Assembly (NCBI GenBank): GCA_003135855.1
Contig: PNBD01000086.1
Coordinates: 26,420-66,869 of the forward strand
DNA length: 40,450 bases
Origin: Deltaproteobacteria bacterium
Lineage (GTDB): Bacteria; Desulfobacterota; Binatia; Binatales; Binataceae
Reading direction: 5' to 3'
Below are positions 1 through 8,165 of the stretch, one piece after another. The notes under the pieces are model-generated. The model was not told where the DNA came from and did not search any database. It saw only the letters and a program-made list of their open reading frames with translations. A program made the translations under genes and the position numbers. Numbering within the stretch: the first letter of the stretch is position 1; each line of letters starts with the position of its first letter.

Positions 1-1
1 C

Positions 2-97
2 CGAAGTCGGCTCCGCGTCACCCCCAGGAAGCCCGAAACCCGTGAGGCGTTTCGGACTCTTCTCTTCCCCGGCCTGATGCAGTTTCTTATCCGCCAT
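2..97 (-). CDS. Partial CDS, unknown protein (N-terminus only)
   Basis: A leftward frame opens with ATG at 97 and stays open for 32 codons to the window edge. The visible N-terminus is hydrophilic and basic (MADKKLHQAGEEKSPKR...), then turns Gly/Pro-rich. No family can be recognised from so short a piece. No good ribosome-binding site precedes the ATG; a GGAT lies about 12 nt upstream. It diverges from the small coiled-coil gene at 181. It could be a chance open frame, so confidence is low. Confidence 0.35.
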   Translation of the reverse strand, partial: MADKKLHQAGEEKSPKRLTGFGLPGGDAEPTS

Positions 98-180
98 ACT
101 AATCTATCCGCTGAAAACCCGACCCGCGCGGCTTCACAACCAAGCGCGGCGTGTTCGCAGCACGGAACGGAGGATTGGAA

Positions 181-342
181 ATGGCGGTAGGTGGAGAAAA
201 ACGGATTCTGACCAAGGACCTCGATGCGCGAATCTCGGAACTCGAACGCAAGCTCTCTGAAATCTCCGATCAGCTTACCAAAATAGACGAACGCGTCACC
301 AAAATCGCGAACTCGCTGGCCACGATGCCGCTGCGTTCCTAG
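181..342 (+). CDS. Small coiled-coil protein, 53 residues
   Basis: The ATG at 181 is preceded by a strong ribosome-binding site (GGAGG at 169-173, 7 nt spacing), which favours this start over an in-frame start at 151. The 53-residue product is mostly one amphipathic helix. Residues about 12-46 carry a heptad-like pattern of Leu/Ile with Glu/Lys (ISELERKLSEISDQL), predicting a short coiled coil and probable oligomerisation. There is no signal peptide or membrane segment, and the function is unknown. Its TAG overlaps the TAG of the convergent lutA gene within the shared CTAG at 339-342. Confidence 0.6.
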   Translation: MAVGGEKRILTKDLDARISELERKLSEISDQLTKIDERVTKIANSLATMPLRS

Positions 343-1061
343 CGTGCGGCCAACACCTCCGCCAGATGCCGCGTCTCGATCTCCGCGCCGGCGCGGCTGA
401 GCCCGCCGCCGATCTGCATCAGGCAGCCGCAATCGTTCGCCACCACCACTTCCGCGCCGCTCTCCTTGATTCGCGCCATCTTGTCTTCCAGCATCGCCGC
501 CGAGATATGCGCGAACTTGACCGAGAACATCCCGCCGAAGCCGCAGCACTCCTCGCGATCGCGCAACTCGCATAGCTTGATTCCGGAGACTGCGCTCAGC
601 AGCGTCATCGGCTCGTTGCGCACGCCCAGCTCGCGCATCAGATGACATGACGGATGGTACGCGACCGCCCGCTCGTAGCGCGCGCCTACGTACTTCACTT
701 TCAGTACGTTGACGAGGAATTGCGAGAACTCGAATATCCAAGGACGAATCGCCGCCGCTTTTTCCGCCAGCGCCGGCTCGTTTACCAGCAAGTCACTGTA
801 GAAAATTTTGAGCATGCTGGTGCACGATCCGGAGGGCACCACGATCGGCTTGCTCGGCTCGACTGATTTGAGAAAACGGCGCGCGAGGGCCACCGCTTCT
901 TCGCGGAGTCCTTCGTTGAATGCGACCTGGCCGCAACAGAACGCGCGACGCACCGGAATGACTTTGACTCGGAGCCGCTCGAGCACGGTCGCGACCGCGT
1001 CGTTGACCTCCGGGAAAAACTCTTCGGCGAGGCAGGTCGAGAAGAGCTGGACTTCATTCAT
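339..1061 (-). CDS. lutA: Lactate utilization protein LutA, (Fe-S)-binding CCG-domain protein
   Basis: The protein is 240 residues, the usual length for LutA/YkgE. It carries two cysteine-rich CCG modules: C10, C42-C43-G44 and C80 in the first half, then a PSCH segment near 137, ECCGFGG near 170 and a NDCGC segment near 208 in the second. Such modules bind Fe-S clusters in the LutABC complex, which oxidises L-lactate to pyruvate in other bacteria. It is the last gene of a leftward lutB-lutC-lutA set, and its ATG overlaps the lutC stop by 8 nt (translational coupling). Substrate assignment rests on family and operon context; related complexes serve other 2-hydroxyacids. Confidence 0.9.
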   Translation of the reverse strand: MNEVQLFSTCLAEEFFPEVNDAVATVLERLRVKVIPVRRAFCCGQVAFNEGLREEAVALARRFLKSVEPSKPIVVPSGSCTSMLKIFYSDLLVNEPALAEKAAAIRPWIFEFSQFLVNVLKVKYVGARYERAVAYHPSCHLMRELGVRNEPMTLLSAVSGIKLCELRDREECCGFGGMFSVKFAHISAAMLEDKMARIKESGAEVVVANDCGCLMQIGGGLSRAGAEIETRHLAEVLAAR

Positions 1062-1758
1062 CGCGCGGCCATACCACGATCAGATGCAGCGCCTTCGGGC
1101 CATGGACGCCAAGCACGATTCGCTTCTCGATATCGGCGGTGCGGCTCGGCCCTGTGATCAGCGTCATGCGATGCTCCGCCAGGCGGGTCGGGCCAAGCGA
1201 TGCGAGCACGGCGGCAAGATCGGCCATCACGCGATCGATCTGCACGATTATCAGGCTCGCCGTCGGTAGCAGCGTGAGTGAACTCGGCCGCGTGCCGGTC
1301 GAAATCACCGCGAGCGTGCCGGTCGATGCGATCCCGTACTCCGCTTCCGCGATCCCCAATTCCGCATTCGCAACTCGGTCGCGCATCGCCGCTCGTTCGA
1401 CATCCGCCACCGGCACGGTTTTCACGATCTTGAAGTCGGCGCGCTCGAGCGCTGCTCCAATCTCCTCCATGTCGATCGAAACGCCTTCTCCAATCGCAAC
1501 TGTCGTGGCGCCAATTTCGCGCGCCAGCAGCACAATTCGATTACTCACTTCGTCCGGACTGAGTATTCCGACGAACTTTCCACCGACTGCTTCCAGCTCG
1601 CGCGCGAGCGAAGTCGCCAATTCGGCGCGCTCCGCCCCCGCGGTCACCGCCACCTTCCGCGCAGGCGCCGGCGCCGCTGCATGATTGTGGCCGTCCGGCT
1701 GTCCGCCCGCTTCGAGCGCGGTCTTGATAGTCGCGAGTATTTTGTGAGCCTCAGCCAC
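1054..1758 (-). CDS. lutC: Lactate utilization protein LutC (LUD domain)
   Basis: Homology to the LUD domain begins near AEAHKILATIK and runs to the C-terminus (KALHLIVVWP). It includes the IAEAEYGIASTGTLAV segment typical of the family. I place the start at GTG 1758, giving 234 residues, close to the usual ~240. A CTG at 1764 overlapping the lutB stop is the alternative. The same frame is open further upstream to 2226, but that part lies entirely inside lutB and does not look like protein of this family. LutC works with LutA and LutB in lactate oxidation. It sits 2 nt after lutB and overlaps lutA by 8 nt. Confidence 0.88.
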   Translation of the reverse strand: MAEAHKILATIKTALEAGGQPDGHNHAAAPAPARKVAVTAGAERAELATSLARELEAVGGKFVGILSPDEVSNRIVLLAREIGATTVAIGEGVSIDMEEIGAALERADFKIVKTVPVADVERAAMRDRVANAELGIAEAEYGIASTGTLAVISTGTRPSSLTLLPTASLIIVQIDRVMADLAAVLASLGPTRLAEHRMTLITGPSRTADIEKRIVLGVHGPKALHLIVVWPRDE

Positions 1759-1760
1759 CG

Positions 1761-3188
1761 TCAGGGCGCCTGATTTTCGGCGGGCGCGGGCCGCCGCTTC
1801 TGCGGATGCGGTCGCGGGAAGTTCCGATACTTGGTCCAGTTGCCGAATGGCGGCGGCATCCAGCGCAGATAACCGTTGTGCGCGAATGGTTTCAGCATCT
1901 GCGCCGCGATCTTCCCGAGTAGCCGCGCCGTCCTCGGATGTCGCGCGATGCCGGCAAATCGTCGCGCCCCCGACCTCGCTCGCTCGAGCGCCGCCGGCCA
2001 TTTGAGCGGATGCTCGCCCTCGGTTTCCTTCCAGCGCAGATGGAGCAGGATGCGCGGGATGTCGATCTTCACCGGGCAGATATCCTTGCAGGCGCCGCAC
2101 AGCGTCGAGGCGAATGGTAAGTAGCCGGCGGCGCTGCCAAATAGATTCGGACTGACTATTGATCCGATCGGCCCTGGGTATACCGACTTGTACGCGTGGC
2201 CGCCGATTCGCCGATAGATCGGGCACACGTTAAGGCACGCGCCGCATCGAATGCAGTTGAGCGCTTCACGCAATACCGGATCGGCGAGCATCGCGCTGCG
2301 GCCATTGTCGAGTATCACCACGTGCATCTCGGCTGGCCCGTCGAGTTCGCCTTCCCGCCGCGGCCCCGTGATGAAACTGGTGTAGGTCGTGAGCTTCTGG
2401 CCCGTCGCCGTGCGCGCGAGAATTTCCAGAAAGTGACTCAGGTCCTCGAGCCGCGGGATCACCTTCTCGATTCCCATCACCGCGACGAACGTCTCCGGCA
2501 TCGAACTCGAAAGCCGTCCGTTGCCTTCGTTTTCGACCACGACCAGCGTGCCGGTCTCGGCGATCGCAAAATTAACGCCGGTAATTCCGAAATCGGCCGC
2601 GAGAAAAATCGCCCGCAGCCGTTCGCGCGCTTCGGCCGTGAGTTTTTCCGGCTCCGCCGTGTATTCGGTGCCGAACTTGTCGGTGAATAGCTGCCCGATA
2701 TCTTCTTTCGACAGATGAATCGCCGGCGTGATGATATGCGACGGCCCCTCGCCGCGAAGCTGCACGATATACTCGCCGAGGTCCGTCTCGACCGGATCGA
2801 TTCCCGCCGCCGCGAGCGCCGGGTTCAACTCGATCTCTTCGGTCGTCATCGACTTCCCTTTGACGACGTGCTGCGCGCCCTTCGACTTCACCAGATCGAC
2901 GATATATTTGCGCGCCTCGGCGGCATCCTCGGCAAAGAACACCTTGCAGCCACTGTCTTGCAGTTTGTCGGTGAGCTGAATCAGCAACTCGTCGAGGTGC
3001 GCGATCGCATCGGTCTTGATTCGATGCGCCGCGGTTTTCTCGTCTTCATACGACGGAAATTCTTCTTTGACGATTGCAAAATGATCGAGATGACGCGTGC
3101 TGGCGCTCTCAAGCTTGCGCTGAAGCTCATGGTCCTGAACCGCGGCGCGGCTCGAATCGAAGAAGTCGCCTTTCGCTGATGCGGCCAT
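1761..3188 (-). CDS. lutB: Lactate utilization Fe-S protein LutB
   Basis: The protein is 475 residues, the normal LutB length. A LUD-type domain spans residues about 60-300 (GITGVNFAIAETGTLVVVEN). It is followed by a dicluster ferredoxin domain with CIRCGACLNVCP at 312-323 and CGACKDICP at 364-372, ligands for two 4Fe-4S clusters. The C-terminus is a basic, Pro-rich tail. LutB passes electrons from lactate oxidation in the LutABC complex, probably at the inner face of the membrane. It leads the lutBCA run, and the SirB1-like gene ends 18 nt upstream on the same strand. No strong ribosome-binding site is seen. Confidence 0.93.
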   Translation of the reverse strand: MAASAKGDFFDSSRAAVQDHELQRKLESASTRHLDHFAIVKEEFPSYEDEKTAAHRIKTDAIAHLDELLIQLTDKLQDSGCKVFFAEDAAEARKYIVDLVKSKGAQHVVKGKSMTTEEIELNPALAAAGIDPVETDLGEYIVQLRGEGPSHIITPAIHLSKEDIGQLFTDKFGTEYTAEPEKLTAEARERLRAIFLAADFGITGVNFAIAETGTLVVVENEGNGRLSSSMPETFVAVMGIEKVIPRLEDLSHFLEILARTATGQKLTTYTSFITGPRREGELDGPAEMHVVILDNGRSAMLADPVLREALNCIRCGACLNVCPIYRRIGGHAYKSVYPGPIGSIVSPNLFGSAAGYLPFASTLCGACKDICPVKIDIPRILLHLRWKETEGEHPLKWPAALERARSGARRFAGIARHPRTARLLGKIAAQMLKPFAHNGYLRWMPPPFGNWTKYRNFPRPHPQKRRPAPAENQAP

Positions 3189-3206
3189 GCGGAAATGTCG
3201 ATGCGG

Positions 3207-4031
3207 TCAGTTGATCAGTGCGACCTGGCGCACCAGACGCATCACCGCTTCCCGTGCCGTTTCGGCCGCGGGATGCTCCGGTGCTTGCGAAAGAAAACTC
3301 TGAAAGTCGTCGAGCGCCGCCTTGAAGCATTCTAGCCGCTCGAAAAGCCCACCGCGTTCCACCAACTCTTCGAGCGCGCGCGGATCGAGCAACAGAATTC
3401 GATCCAATGCGGCCAGCGCGCGGTTCCAGTCCGACGCGTTGACGTAGATATTCTTAAGATTGCGCAACACGCGCGCCAGGATATGCCGCGCGCCCACCGC
3501 TTTCAGCATGGTCGGATGCACATCCACCGGCTGTCCGTAGATTTGCGTCAGCCGCGCGCGAATTTCGTCCAGCGCGAGGATCTTGCCGCCGGCAAACGGA
3601 TCGATTACGAGTTCGCCGCGCTCGTCCACCGCCTTGACCAAAAAATGAGTCGGGAACGACACGCCATACAAATTGATTCCGAGCCGCCGCCCGACTTCCA
3701 GATAAATGATTGAGAGCGTAATCGGAATTCCCAGCCGCCGATTGATCACTTCGTTCAGGAACGAGTTTCGCGGGTCGCCAAAATTCTCGGCGTTGCCTTC
3801 AAAACCCTTCTGCTCAAACAGGAAGTGCGACAGCAACTGGATTCGTTCGACCGTGTCCGCGCCCGCGTGAACGATCGGCTCGGCCTCGCGTGCGAGCGCC
3901 GTGAGCTTGTCGTGATACGACTCAATATCCAGGTCGGGATATTCTTCCTTGGCGATCAGCAGCGCGCCACGCGCCAGTGGCACTGGCTCTCGGGCCGCGA
4001 GCATCGCGAATTCGCGCCGCGCGTCGTTCAT
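3207..4031 (-). CDS. SirB1/YchA family protein (transglutaminase-like plus TPR)
   Basis: The N-terminal part matches the SirB1 family: an ARREFAMLAARE segment, LLIAKEEYPDLD, then the core NSFLNEVINRRLGIPITLS and GVSFPTHFLVK, where a transglutaminase-like fold is known. The C-terminal part carries a TPR-like segment (ASDWNRALAALDRILLLDP) continuing into ERLECFKAALDDFQ. I use ATG 4031 (274 residues). A GTG at 4085 would add 18 residues and bring the gene within 6 nt of queG. The biochemical role of the family is poorly known. The gene lies between queG and lutB on one strand and may share a transcript with them. Confidence 0.85.
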   Translation of the reverse strand: MNDARREFAMLAAREPVPLARGALLIAKEEYPDLDIESYHDKLTALAREAEPIVHAGADTVERIQLLSHFLFEQKGFEGNAENFGDPRNSFLNEVINRRLGIPITLSIIYLEVGRRLGINLYGVSFPTHFLVKAVDERGELVIDPFAGGKILALDEIRARLTQIYGQPVDVHPTMLKAVGARHILARVLRNLKNIYVNASDWNRALAALDRILLLDPRALEELVERGGLFERLECFKAALDDFQSFLSQAPEHPAAETAREAVMRLVRQVALIN

Positions 4032-4091
4032 AGGATGGACACCAATCGCTCCAGTGTTCCAATGCGCGCCTGCTTTGACAAGCACGTTACG

Positions 4092-5213
4092 TCAGTTTAT
4101 TTCCTGCGCCGCGCGGATTTCCTCGCGAACTTGGTCGTCCGATTCTCGCGCGTGAGCCGCTTCGAGGGCGCGTCGAGCGCCCACCCCACCGATTTGCCCG
4201 AGCGCCCACGCCGCGTGCGCGCGCACCAGCGGCTCCTTCTCCGATTCGAGCGATCGCGCAAGCATCGGCACCGCGTCGGGATTTCGCGTGTTGCCGAGCG
4301 CCACCGCGACGTTGCGCAGCAATCCGCGCCGCTTCGCGCGTTTGACGGCGCTCTTCGTAAATCGCCGGCTGAATGCCGCGTCGTCCAGAGTCAGCAACTC
4401 CGGTAGGAACGGCAGGAGGTCATTCGCATCGCCGTCGGAACCCGCGTCTCCGTTCCACGGGCAGACGTCGTTGCAAATGTCGCAGCCGAAGATCCAGTTG
4501 CCGAGTTTCGGACGCAGCTCGTGCGGGATCGCGCCGCGATTTTCGATCGTCTGATACGAGATGCACAGGTCCGAGCGCATCACGTAGCCGTCGGCGAGGG
4601 CGCCGGTGGGACACAGATCGAGGCATCGGCGGCAGGTGCCGCAATGATCGCGATAGGGCTCGACCGCCGCCTCGAATTCCGCGTCGGTGAAAATCTCGGC
4701 GAGAAAAAAATACGAGCCATGATCGCGATTCAGCAGCATCGTGTTCTTGCCGAACCACCCAAGGCGCGCCTCAGCCGCCCACTCGCGCTCGAACACCGGA
4801 CCGGTATCGACGTAAGCGCGCGTGATCGCACCGGGCCGGATTTCCGCGATCGTTTCCGCGACCGCGCGCGCCGCCTTCAGCACGTAGTCGTGATAATCGC
4901 GGCCGAGCGCATACGCTGCGATCCGGCCGCGCATCTCCGCGCGCCAATCGATTGAATTTGCATTCGCCGACGCCGGCGGCGCGTACGGATAACCCAGGCT
5001 GACGACAGACCTGAATCGTGCATCGAGCGTCCGCGGATCGAATCTGCGCTCCGCCTCTTCTGCGAGATAATCCATCGTTCCGTGGCTGCCGTTCTGGAGC
5101 CATCGATGGTAGAAATCCTGGCGTTCGTCGAGCCGCCTAAGCTGCGCAAATCCCACCAGTATGAAACCCCGGCGGTGAGCGGCCTCAACTATAGTTTGAT
5201 TTGAGATGATCAA
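4092..5213 (-). CDS. queG: Epoxyqueuosine reductase QueG with C-terminal HEAT repeat
   Basis: QueG reduces epoxyqueuosine to queuosine in tRNA wobble positions, using cobalamin and two 4Fe-4S clusters. The family signature YVDTGPVFEREWA lies at 134-146, with D136 the presumed catalytic acid, followed by LGWFGKN. Two cluster motifs follow: CGTCRRCLDLCPTGAL and CDICNDVCPWN. The last ~75 residues form a HEAT-like repeat (PLVRAHAAWALGQIGG) that occurs in many QueG proteins and is thought to help tRNA binding. The length, 373 residues, is normal. It is the first gene of the leftward queG-sirB1-lutBCA run and diverges from erpA. Confidence 0.95.
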   Translation of the reverse strand: MIISNQTIVEAAHRRGFILVGFAQLRRLDERQDFYHRWLQNGSHGTMDYLAEEAERRFDPRTLDARFRSVVSLGYPYAPPASANANSIDWRAEMRGRIAAYALGRDYHDYVLKAARAVAETIAEIRPGAITRAYVDTGPVFEREWAAEARLGWFGKNTMLLNRDHGSYFFLAEIFTDAEFEAAVEPYRDHCGTCRRCLDLCPTGALADGYVMRSDLCISYQTIENRGAIPHELRPKLGNWIFGCDICNDVCPWNGDAGSDGDANDLLPFLPELLTLDDAAFSRRFTKSAVKRAKRRGLLRNVAVALGNTRNPDAVPMLARSLESEKEPLVRAHAAWALGQIGGVGARRALEAAHARESDDQVREEIRAAQEIN

Positions 5214-5332
5214 CGGAAGCTCGCGAAAACACTAGCATTTTATTGGCGTTATCCGACCAGCAATAGCGGATGCATTGACTCCACAATTGCGTTAAGCTTA
5301 GTTGCTTGACGATGGTTAGAATAAGCAGGTAA

Positions 5333-5355
5333 GCGCCCCTCACGGGCGCATGGAG
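5333..5355 (+). promoter_or_regulatory. Short GC hairpin just before the erpA ribosome-binding site
   Basis: GCGCCC (5333-5338) and GGGCGC (5344-5349) form a perfect 6-bp stem with loop CTCAC. It ends 2 nt before the GGAG (5352-5355) that serves the ATG at 5363. It could affect translation or mRNA stability of erpA. A regulatory role is inference. No clear -35/-10 pair was found in the 149-bp gap to queG, although TAGAAT at 5317-5322 resembles a -10. Confidence 0.3.
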
Positions 5356-5362
5356 ATAGCAC

Positions 5363-5761
5363 ATGGCTCAGGAATTACAGCACGAACACACCGAAACTGC
5401 ACCGCCAGTTGATAAGATCGACGTCAGCTCGCTGCCCGATGTGCTGCTGACGCCCAAGGCGATCGATATGGTCCGCAAGATGCGCGAGACCGAGAAGCTC
5501 GATGCGTCGCACGGGCTGCGCATCGGCGTGGTCGGCGGCGGATGTTCAGGCTTTCAGTATTCGCTCAATTTCGACACCGAGAAGGAAGGCGACCGCGTAG
5601 CAAATTTCGATGGCGTGCGGATTTACGTCGACGAGATTTCGCTGCCGTATATTGCCGGCACGACGCTCGATTACGTCGAGGGTCTGCACGGCGCGGGCTT
5701 CCGCTTCGACAATCCTCGCGCGAGCCGCACCTGCGGATGCGGGTCGTCGTTCAGCTCCTAG
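5363..5761 (+). CDS. erpA: A-type iron-sulfur carrier protein, ErpA/IscA family
   Basis: The HesB-like fold covers residues about 27-132. It has the three invariant cysteines of A-type carriers: C61 in GGGCSGFQY, and C124 and C126 in the terminal CGCGSSF. These carriers deliver Fe-S clusters to target proteins; several are encoded nearby (LutB, QueG, IspH). The ~26-residue acidic N-terminal extension is slightly longer than usual. The start is ATG 5363 with GGAG 8 bases upstream of it. A GC hairpin precedes the ribosome-binding site and a strong terminator follows, so it is probably a monocistronic unit. ErpA is preferred over IscA because no isc genes adjoin it, but the subfamily is not certain. 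Confidence 0.9.
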   Translation: MAQELQHEHTETAPPVDKIDVSSLPDVLLTPKAIDMVRKMRETEKLDASHGLRIGVVGGGCSGFQYSLNFDTEKEGDRVANFDGVRIYVDEISLPYIAGTTLDYVEGLHGAGFRFDNPRASRTCGCGSSFSS

Positions 5762-5785
5762 CCGACAATTCCACTGTTGTGAATC

Positions 5786-5818
5786 GGGCCGCTCACCTCG
5801 GGCGGCCCTTCTTTTTGT
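5786..5818 (+). terminator. Rho-independent terminator of erpA
   Basis: GGGCCGC (5786-5792) pairs with GCGGCCC (5802-5808) over a 9-nt loop, followed directly by TTCTTTTTGT. It lies 25 nt past the erpA stop codon. Confidence 0.85.
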
Positions 5819-5864
5819 CTGCTGATTCTGTTTTCGAACGAGGCCGTGTTAAATCGATGCCGCG

Positions 5865-6431
5865 ATGCTCGCAGGATTGCTCTATTGGCTTTCGCCGGCA
5901 CGCCGGCGCTTCATGCGGCGGCTTGCAAAGCCGGGACTCGAACATATTCGCACCCGATTGGCTGAATCGGGGTCGCCCCGCGCAATTCATTTTGTCTCGT
6001 CGTTGCTGAATGCCAACGCCGACTTTCTCGCTTACGCGCTTTCACCAAATGGACCGCTTGCTGTGTATCGCGATCGCGCGACGCCCGAGACCGTGGAGGC
6101 GTGCATCCGCACGATGCTGATTTACTCGGTGAACCTGTTCGCTCGCGACGAGATGACCAGGAATGAAAGCGAACTGATTCCGCTGCTTGCCCGGTTGACC
6201 GGACTGACTACGACGCAAGTGATGGTGCGGCGCGATGCGCTCCGCAAAGCGCCTCGTTCCGAAGAGTGGCTGCTGGTGACGTGGCTGGCGAAGGACCTCG
6301 GCGTCGCGCCGCCCAAGTATGACGCCGAGCTTGAGCGCGGCTTCGGATACAATTACCTATCTTACATCGATCAGTATCGGCCGCTGTTGGAGCGCCAGAT
6401 GGCGCAGGCGGATTCGGTCGAGAAAGAGTAG
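5865..6431 (+). CDS. Uncharacterised helical protein, 188 residues
   Basis: I do not recognise this family. The product starts with a short hydrophobic stretch (LAGLLYWLSPARRR) that is too short and too Arg-rich for a convincing signal peptide. The rest looks all-helical and soluble. A middle segment (ETVEACIRTMLIYSVNLFARDE) is followed by a Leu-rich part and a C-terminus rich in Tyr (GYNYLSYIDQYRPLLE). The start is uncertain: ATG 5865 has no good ribosome-binding site. It follows the erpA terminator and lies 14 nt before the fabG-type gene, so the two may be co-transcribed. Codon use is like its neighbours, so it is very likely a real gene. Confidence 0.65.
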   Translation: MLAGLLYWLSPARRRFMRRLAKPGLEHIRTRLAESGSPRAIHFVSSLLNANADFLAYALSPNGPLAVYRDRATPETVEACIRTMLIYSVNLFARDEMTRNESELIPLLARLTGLTTTQVMVRRDALRKAPRSEEWLLVTWLAKDLGVAPPKYDAELERGFGYNYLSYIDQYRPLLERQMAQADSVEKE

Positions 6432-6445
6432 GGCGCCGGCCCGCA

Positions 6446-7204
6446 ATGGAGTGCATCGTGAAGGACCTCGAAGGCAAGGGCATCATTATCACCGGCGCAA
6501 CGCGCGGAATCGGCCGCGCGCTTGCGATGGAAGTTGCGCGCCGCGGCGCCAACGTATCGTTCAATTACCTGAAGAGCGATCAGCAGGCGGAAGAGCTAAA
6601 GACCGAGATCGAAAAGCTTGGCGTCAAGGCGCTCGCGTATCGAGTCGATGTCGGCGATCTGAAGAGCGTGCGCGAGATGGTCAATGCGACCAAGAAGGAG
6701 TTCGGCCAAATCGACGGGCTGGTCAACAACGCGGGACTCACGCGCGACAAGGTGTTCGTGATGATGTCCGAGGACGACTGGAACGAAGTTCTCCGCGTCA
6801 ATCTTACCGGGCCGTTCAATTTTGCGCGCGCGGCGGTCTTCATGATGATGAAGGCGAAGCGCGGCGCGATTCTGAATATCACGTCGGTCAGCGGGCTGAT
6901 CGGACTGCCGGGTCAGGCGAACTACTCTGCATCGAAGGCGGGACTGATAGGGCTCACGAAATCGATCGCCAAAGAAGTCGGACGCCTTAATGTCCGCGTC
7001 AATGCGCTCGCACTCGGTTTTATCGAGACCGATATGACCGCCGCGCTGCCTGAAGAAAATCGCAATCAAGCGCTTGGGCTGATACCGCTCGGACGCTTTG
7101 GCAAAGTCGAGGACGTCGCCCCGATGGCGGCATTTCTACTGAGCGACGCCGCCTCTTATATCACTGGAGCGGTGATTCAAGTGGACGGCGGCCTCGCGAT
7201 GTGA
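6446..7204 (+). CDS. fabG: 3-oxoacyl-[ACP] reductase FabG-type short-chain dehydrogenase
   Basis: A classical SDR of 252 residues. It has the NAD(P)-binding TGATRGIG (16-23), NNAG near 94-97, N119, catalytic S147, and YSASK with Y160 and K164. The C-terminal SYITGAVIQVDGGLAM is typical of FabG, which reduces 3-oxoacyl-ACP or -CoA. One oddity is NALALGFIETDMT where most relatives have NAVAPGF, so a conserved Pro is replaced by Leu. GTG 6458 (preceded by GGAG) may be the true start instead of ATG 6446. It is not next to other fatty-acid synthesis genes, so it may serve another pathway; many SDRs are annotated FabG by similarity alone. Confidence 0.87.
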   Translation: MECIVKDLEGKGIIITGATRGIGRALAMEVARRGANVSFNYLKSDQQAEELKTEIEKLGVKALAYRVDVGDLKSVREMVNATKKEFGQIDGLVNNAGLTRDKVFVMMSEDDWNEVLRVNLTGPFNFARAAVFMMMKAKRGAILNITSVSGLIGLPGQANYSASKAGLIGLTKSIAKEVGRLNVRVNALALGFIETDMTAALPEENRNQALGLIPLGRFGKVEDVAPMAAFLLSDAASYITGAVIQVDGGLAM

Positions 7205-7230
7205 TCGCGCGGGCGTAAGCGACGCCGCGA

Positions 7231-7266
7231 AAATGAAAAGGGCCGCGCGGAAACTCCGCACGGCTC
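7231..7266 (-). terminator. Terminator of the leftward HEAT-repeat gene
   Basis: Read leftward, GAGCCGTGCGGA pairs with TCCGCGCGGCCC around a 3-nt loop with a few mismatches, then runs into TTTTCATTTT. It lies just past the stop of the gene at 7289. The rightward side has no T-run, so it probably does not end fabG. Confidence 0.7.
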
Positions 7267-7288
7267 TTGGATGCGCAGAATTGCGATT

Positions 7289-8077
7289 CTAGCGCTCTTG
7301 CTCCTGCATTTTCAGGTCCATCTCGCGCAGCTTGGCAAGCTTCTGATCGGTTGGCTGCAGATCCTTATTTACTTGTGCGGCCATCTCCTTCTTGTGCTCG
7401 GTCGGCAGTTCGCCGCCGATCTTTTGCAGCGCTTCCTGCGCGAGTCTCCGCACCATCCGGCTCTGGTCCTCCGCTACCACCTTGGTCAGAATCGGCGTCG
7501 CCTGATCGCTTCCGATTTCTCCCAGCGCGAACACTGCGGTGCCGCGGCCACGCTCGTCCTGCTCGACGCTGAGATACTGTATTACCGGCAACGCCGCTTG
7601 CGCATCGCCGATTCTGCCGAGCGCGGCGATCAGATGCAGTTTCACGATAGCTTCCGTCGAGCGCAGGAACAGCATCGAGTTCATCGCCGGCACCGCGACA
7701 TTAGCTTCGCGCGCGCCGAGGATATCGATCGCCTTCACCTTCACGCGAATGTCCCGATCCGACATCGACTGCAACAGGATTTCGTTGACTTCAGCGTCCT
7801 GCAGATAACGCAGCTTGTTCAACTCGGCGACGCGCACATTGGGATCGGCGTCCTTGAGGCCGAGCTTCACGTCCTTAATTATTTTGAACGGAGTCTCTTT
7901 CGCCGCGCGACTGGTCATGTCGTCGATCCCCGCGCGCATATTGCCCTGATGCACCATCGGGTTGTTGCTCAGCGCGCTACCGAGACCCTGGCCTCCGTAT
8001 TGCGCGAGCGCGAATTGTGGCGCGGAAATCGCCCCGGCAAGCACGAAGGCGGCGAACAAATTTCTTGGCTTCAACAT
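7289..8077 (-). CDS. Secreted HEAT-repeat protein
   Basis: The N-terminus is a clear signal peptide (MLKPRNLFAAFVLAGAISAPQFALA, cleavage expected before QYGG), so the mature protein is periplasmic or exported. The body contains several HEAT-type helical repeats, for example DADPNVRVAELNKLRYL, SDRDIRVKVKAIDILG, LHLIAALGRIGDAQAA, RGTAVFALGEIG and RMVRRLAQEALQKIGG. The C-terminal ~40 residues are a charged helix ending in MQEQER. Such repeats act as protein-binding scaffolds; the partner is unknown. A purine-rich GGGGGCAGG precedes the ATG. It diverges from the DUF3108 gene, also exported, over an ~88-bp shared promoter region. Confidence 0.8.
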   Translation of the reverse strand: MLKPRNLFAAFVLAGAISAPQFALAQYGGQGLGSALSNNPMVHQGNMRAGIDDMTSRAAKETPFKIIKDVKLGLKDADPNVRVAELNKLRYLQDAEVNEILLQSMSDRDIRVKVKAIDILGAREANVAVPAMNSMLFLRSTEAIVKLHLIAALGRIGDAQAALPVIQYLSVEQDERGRGTAVFALGEIGSDQATPILTKVVAEDQSRMVRRLAQEALQKIGGELPTEHKKEMAAQVNKDLQPTDQKLAKLREMDLKMQEQER

Positions 8078-8165
8078 ATACCTGCCCCCACCAATCGGCC
8101 AAAATTATTGGCGACTATGAAAATTCATTGCAAGGAAGCGTATCGACGGGTGCCGTGAATTGCAA

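Noticed and set aside
1759-2226. Upstream in-frame extension of lutC
   Set aside because: It overlaps lutB out of frame and is Arg/Ala-rich; LUD homology begins only after the lutB stop codon.
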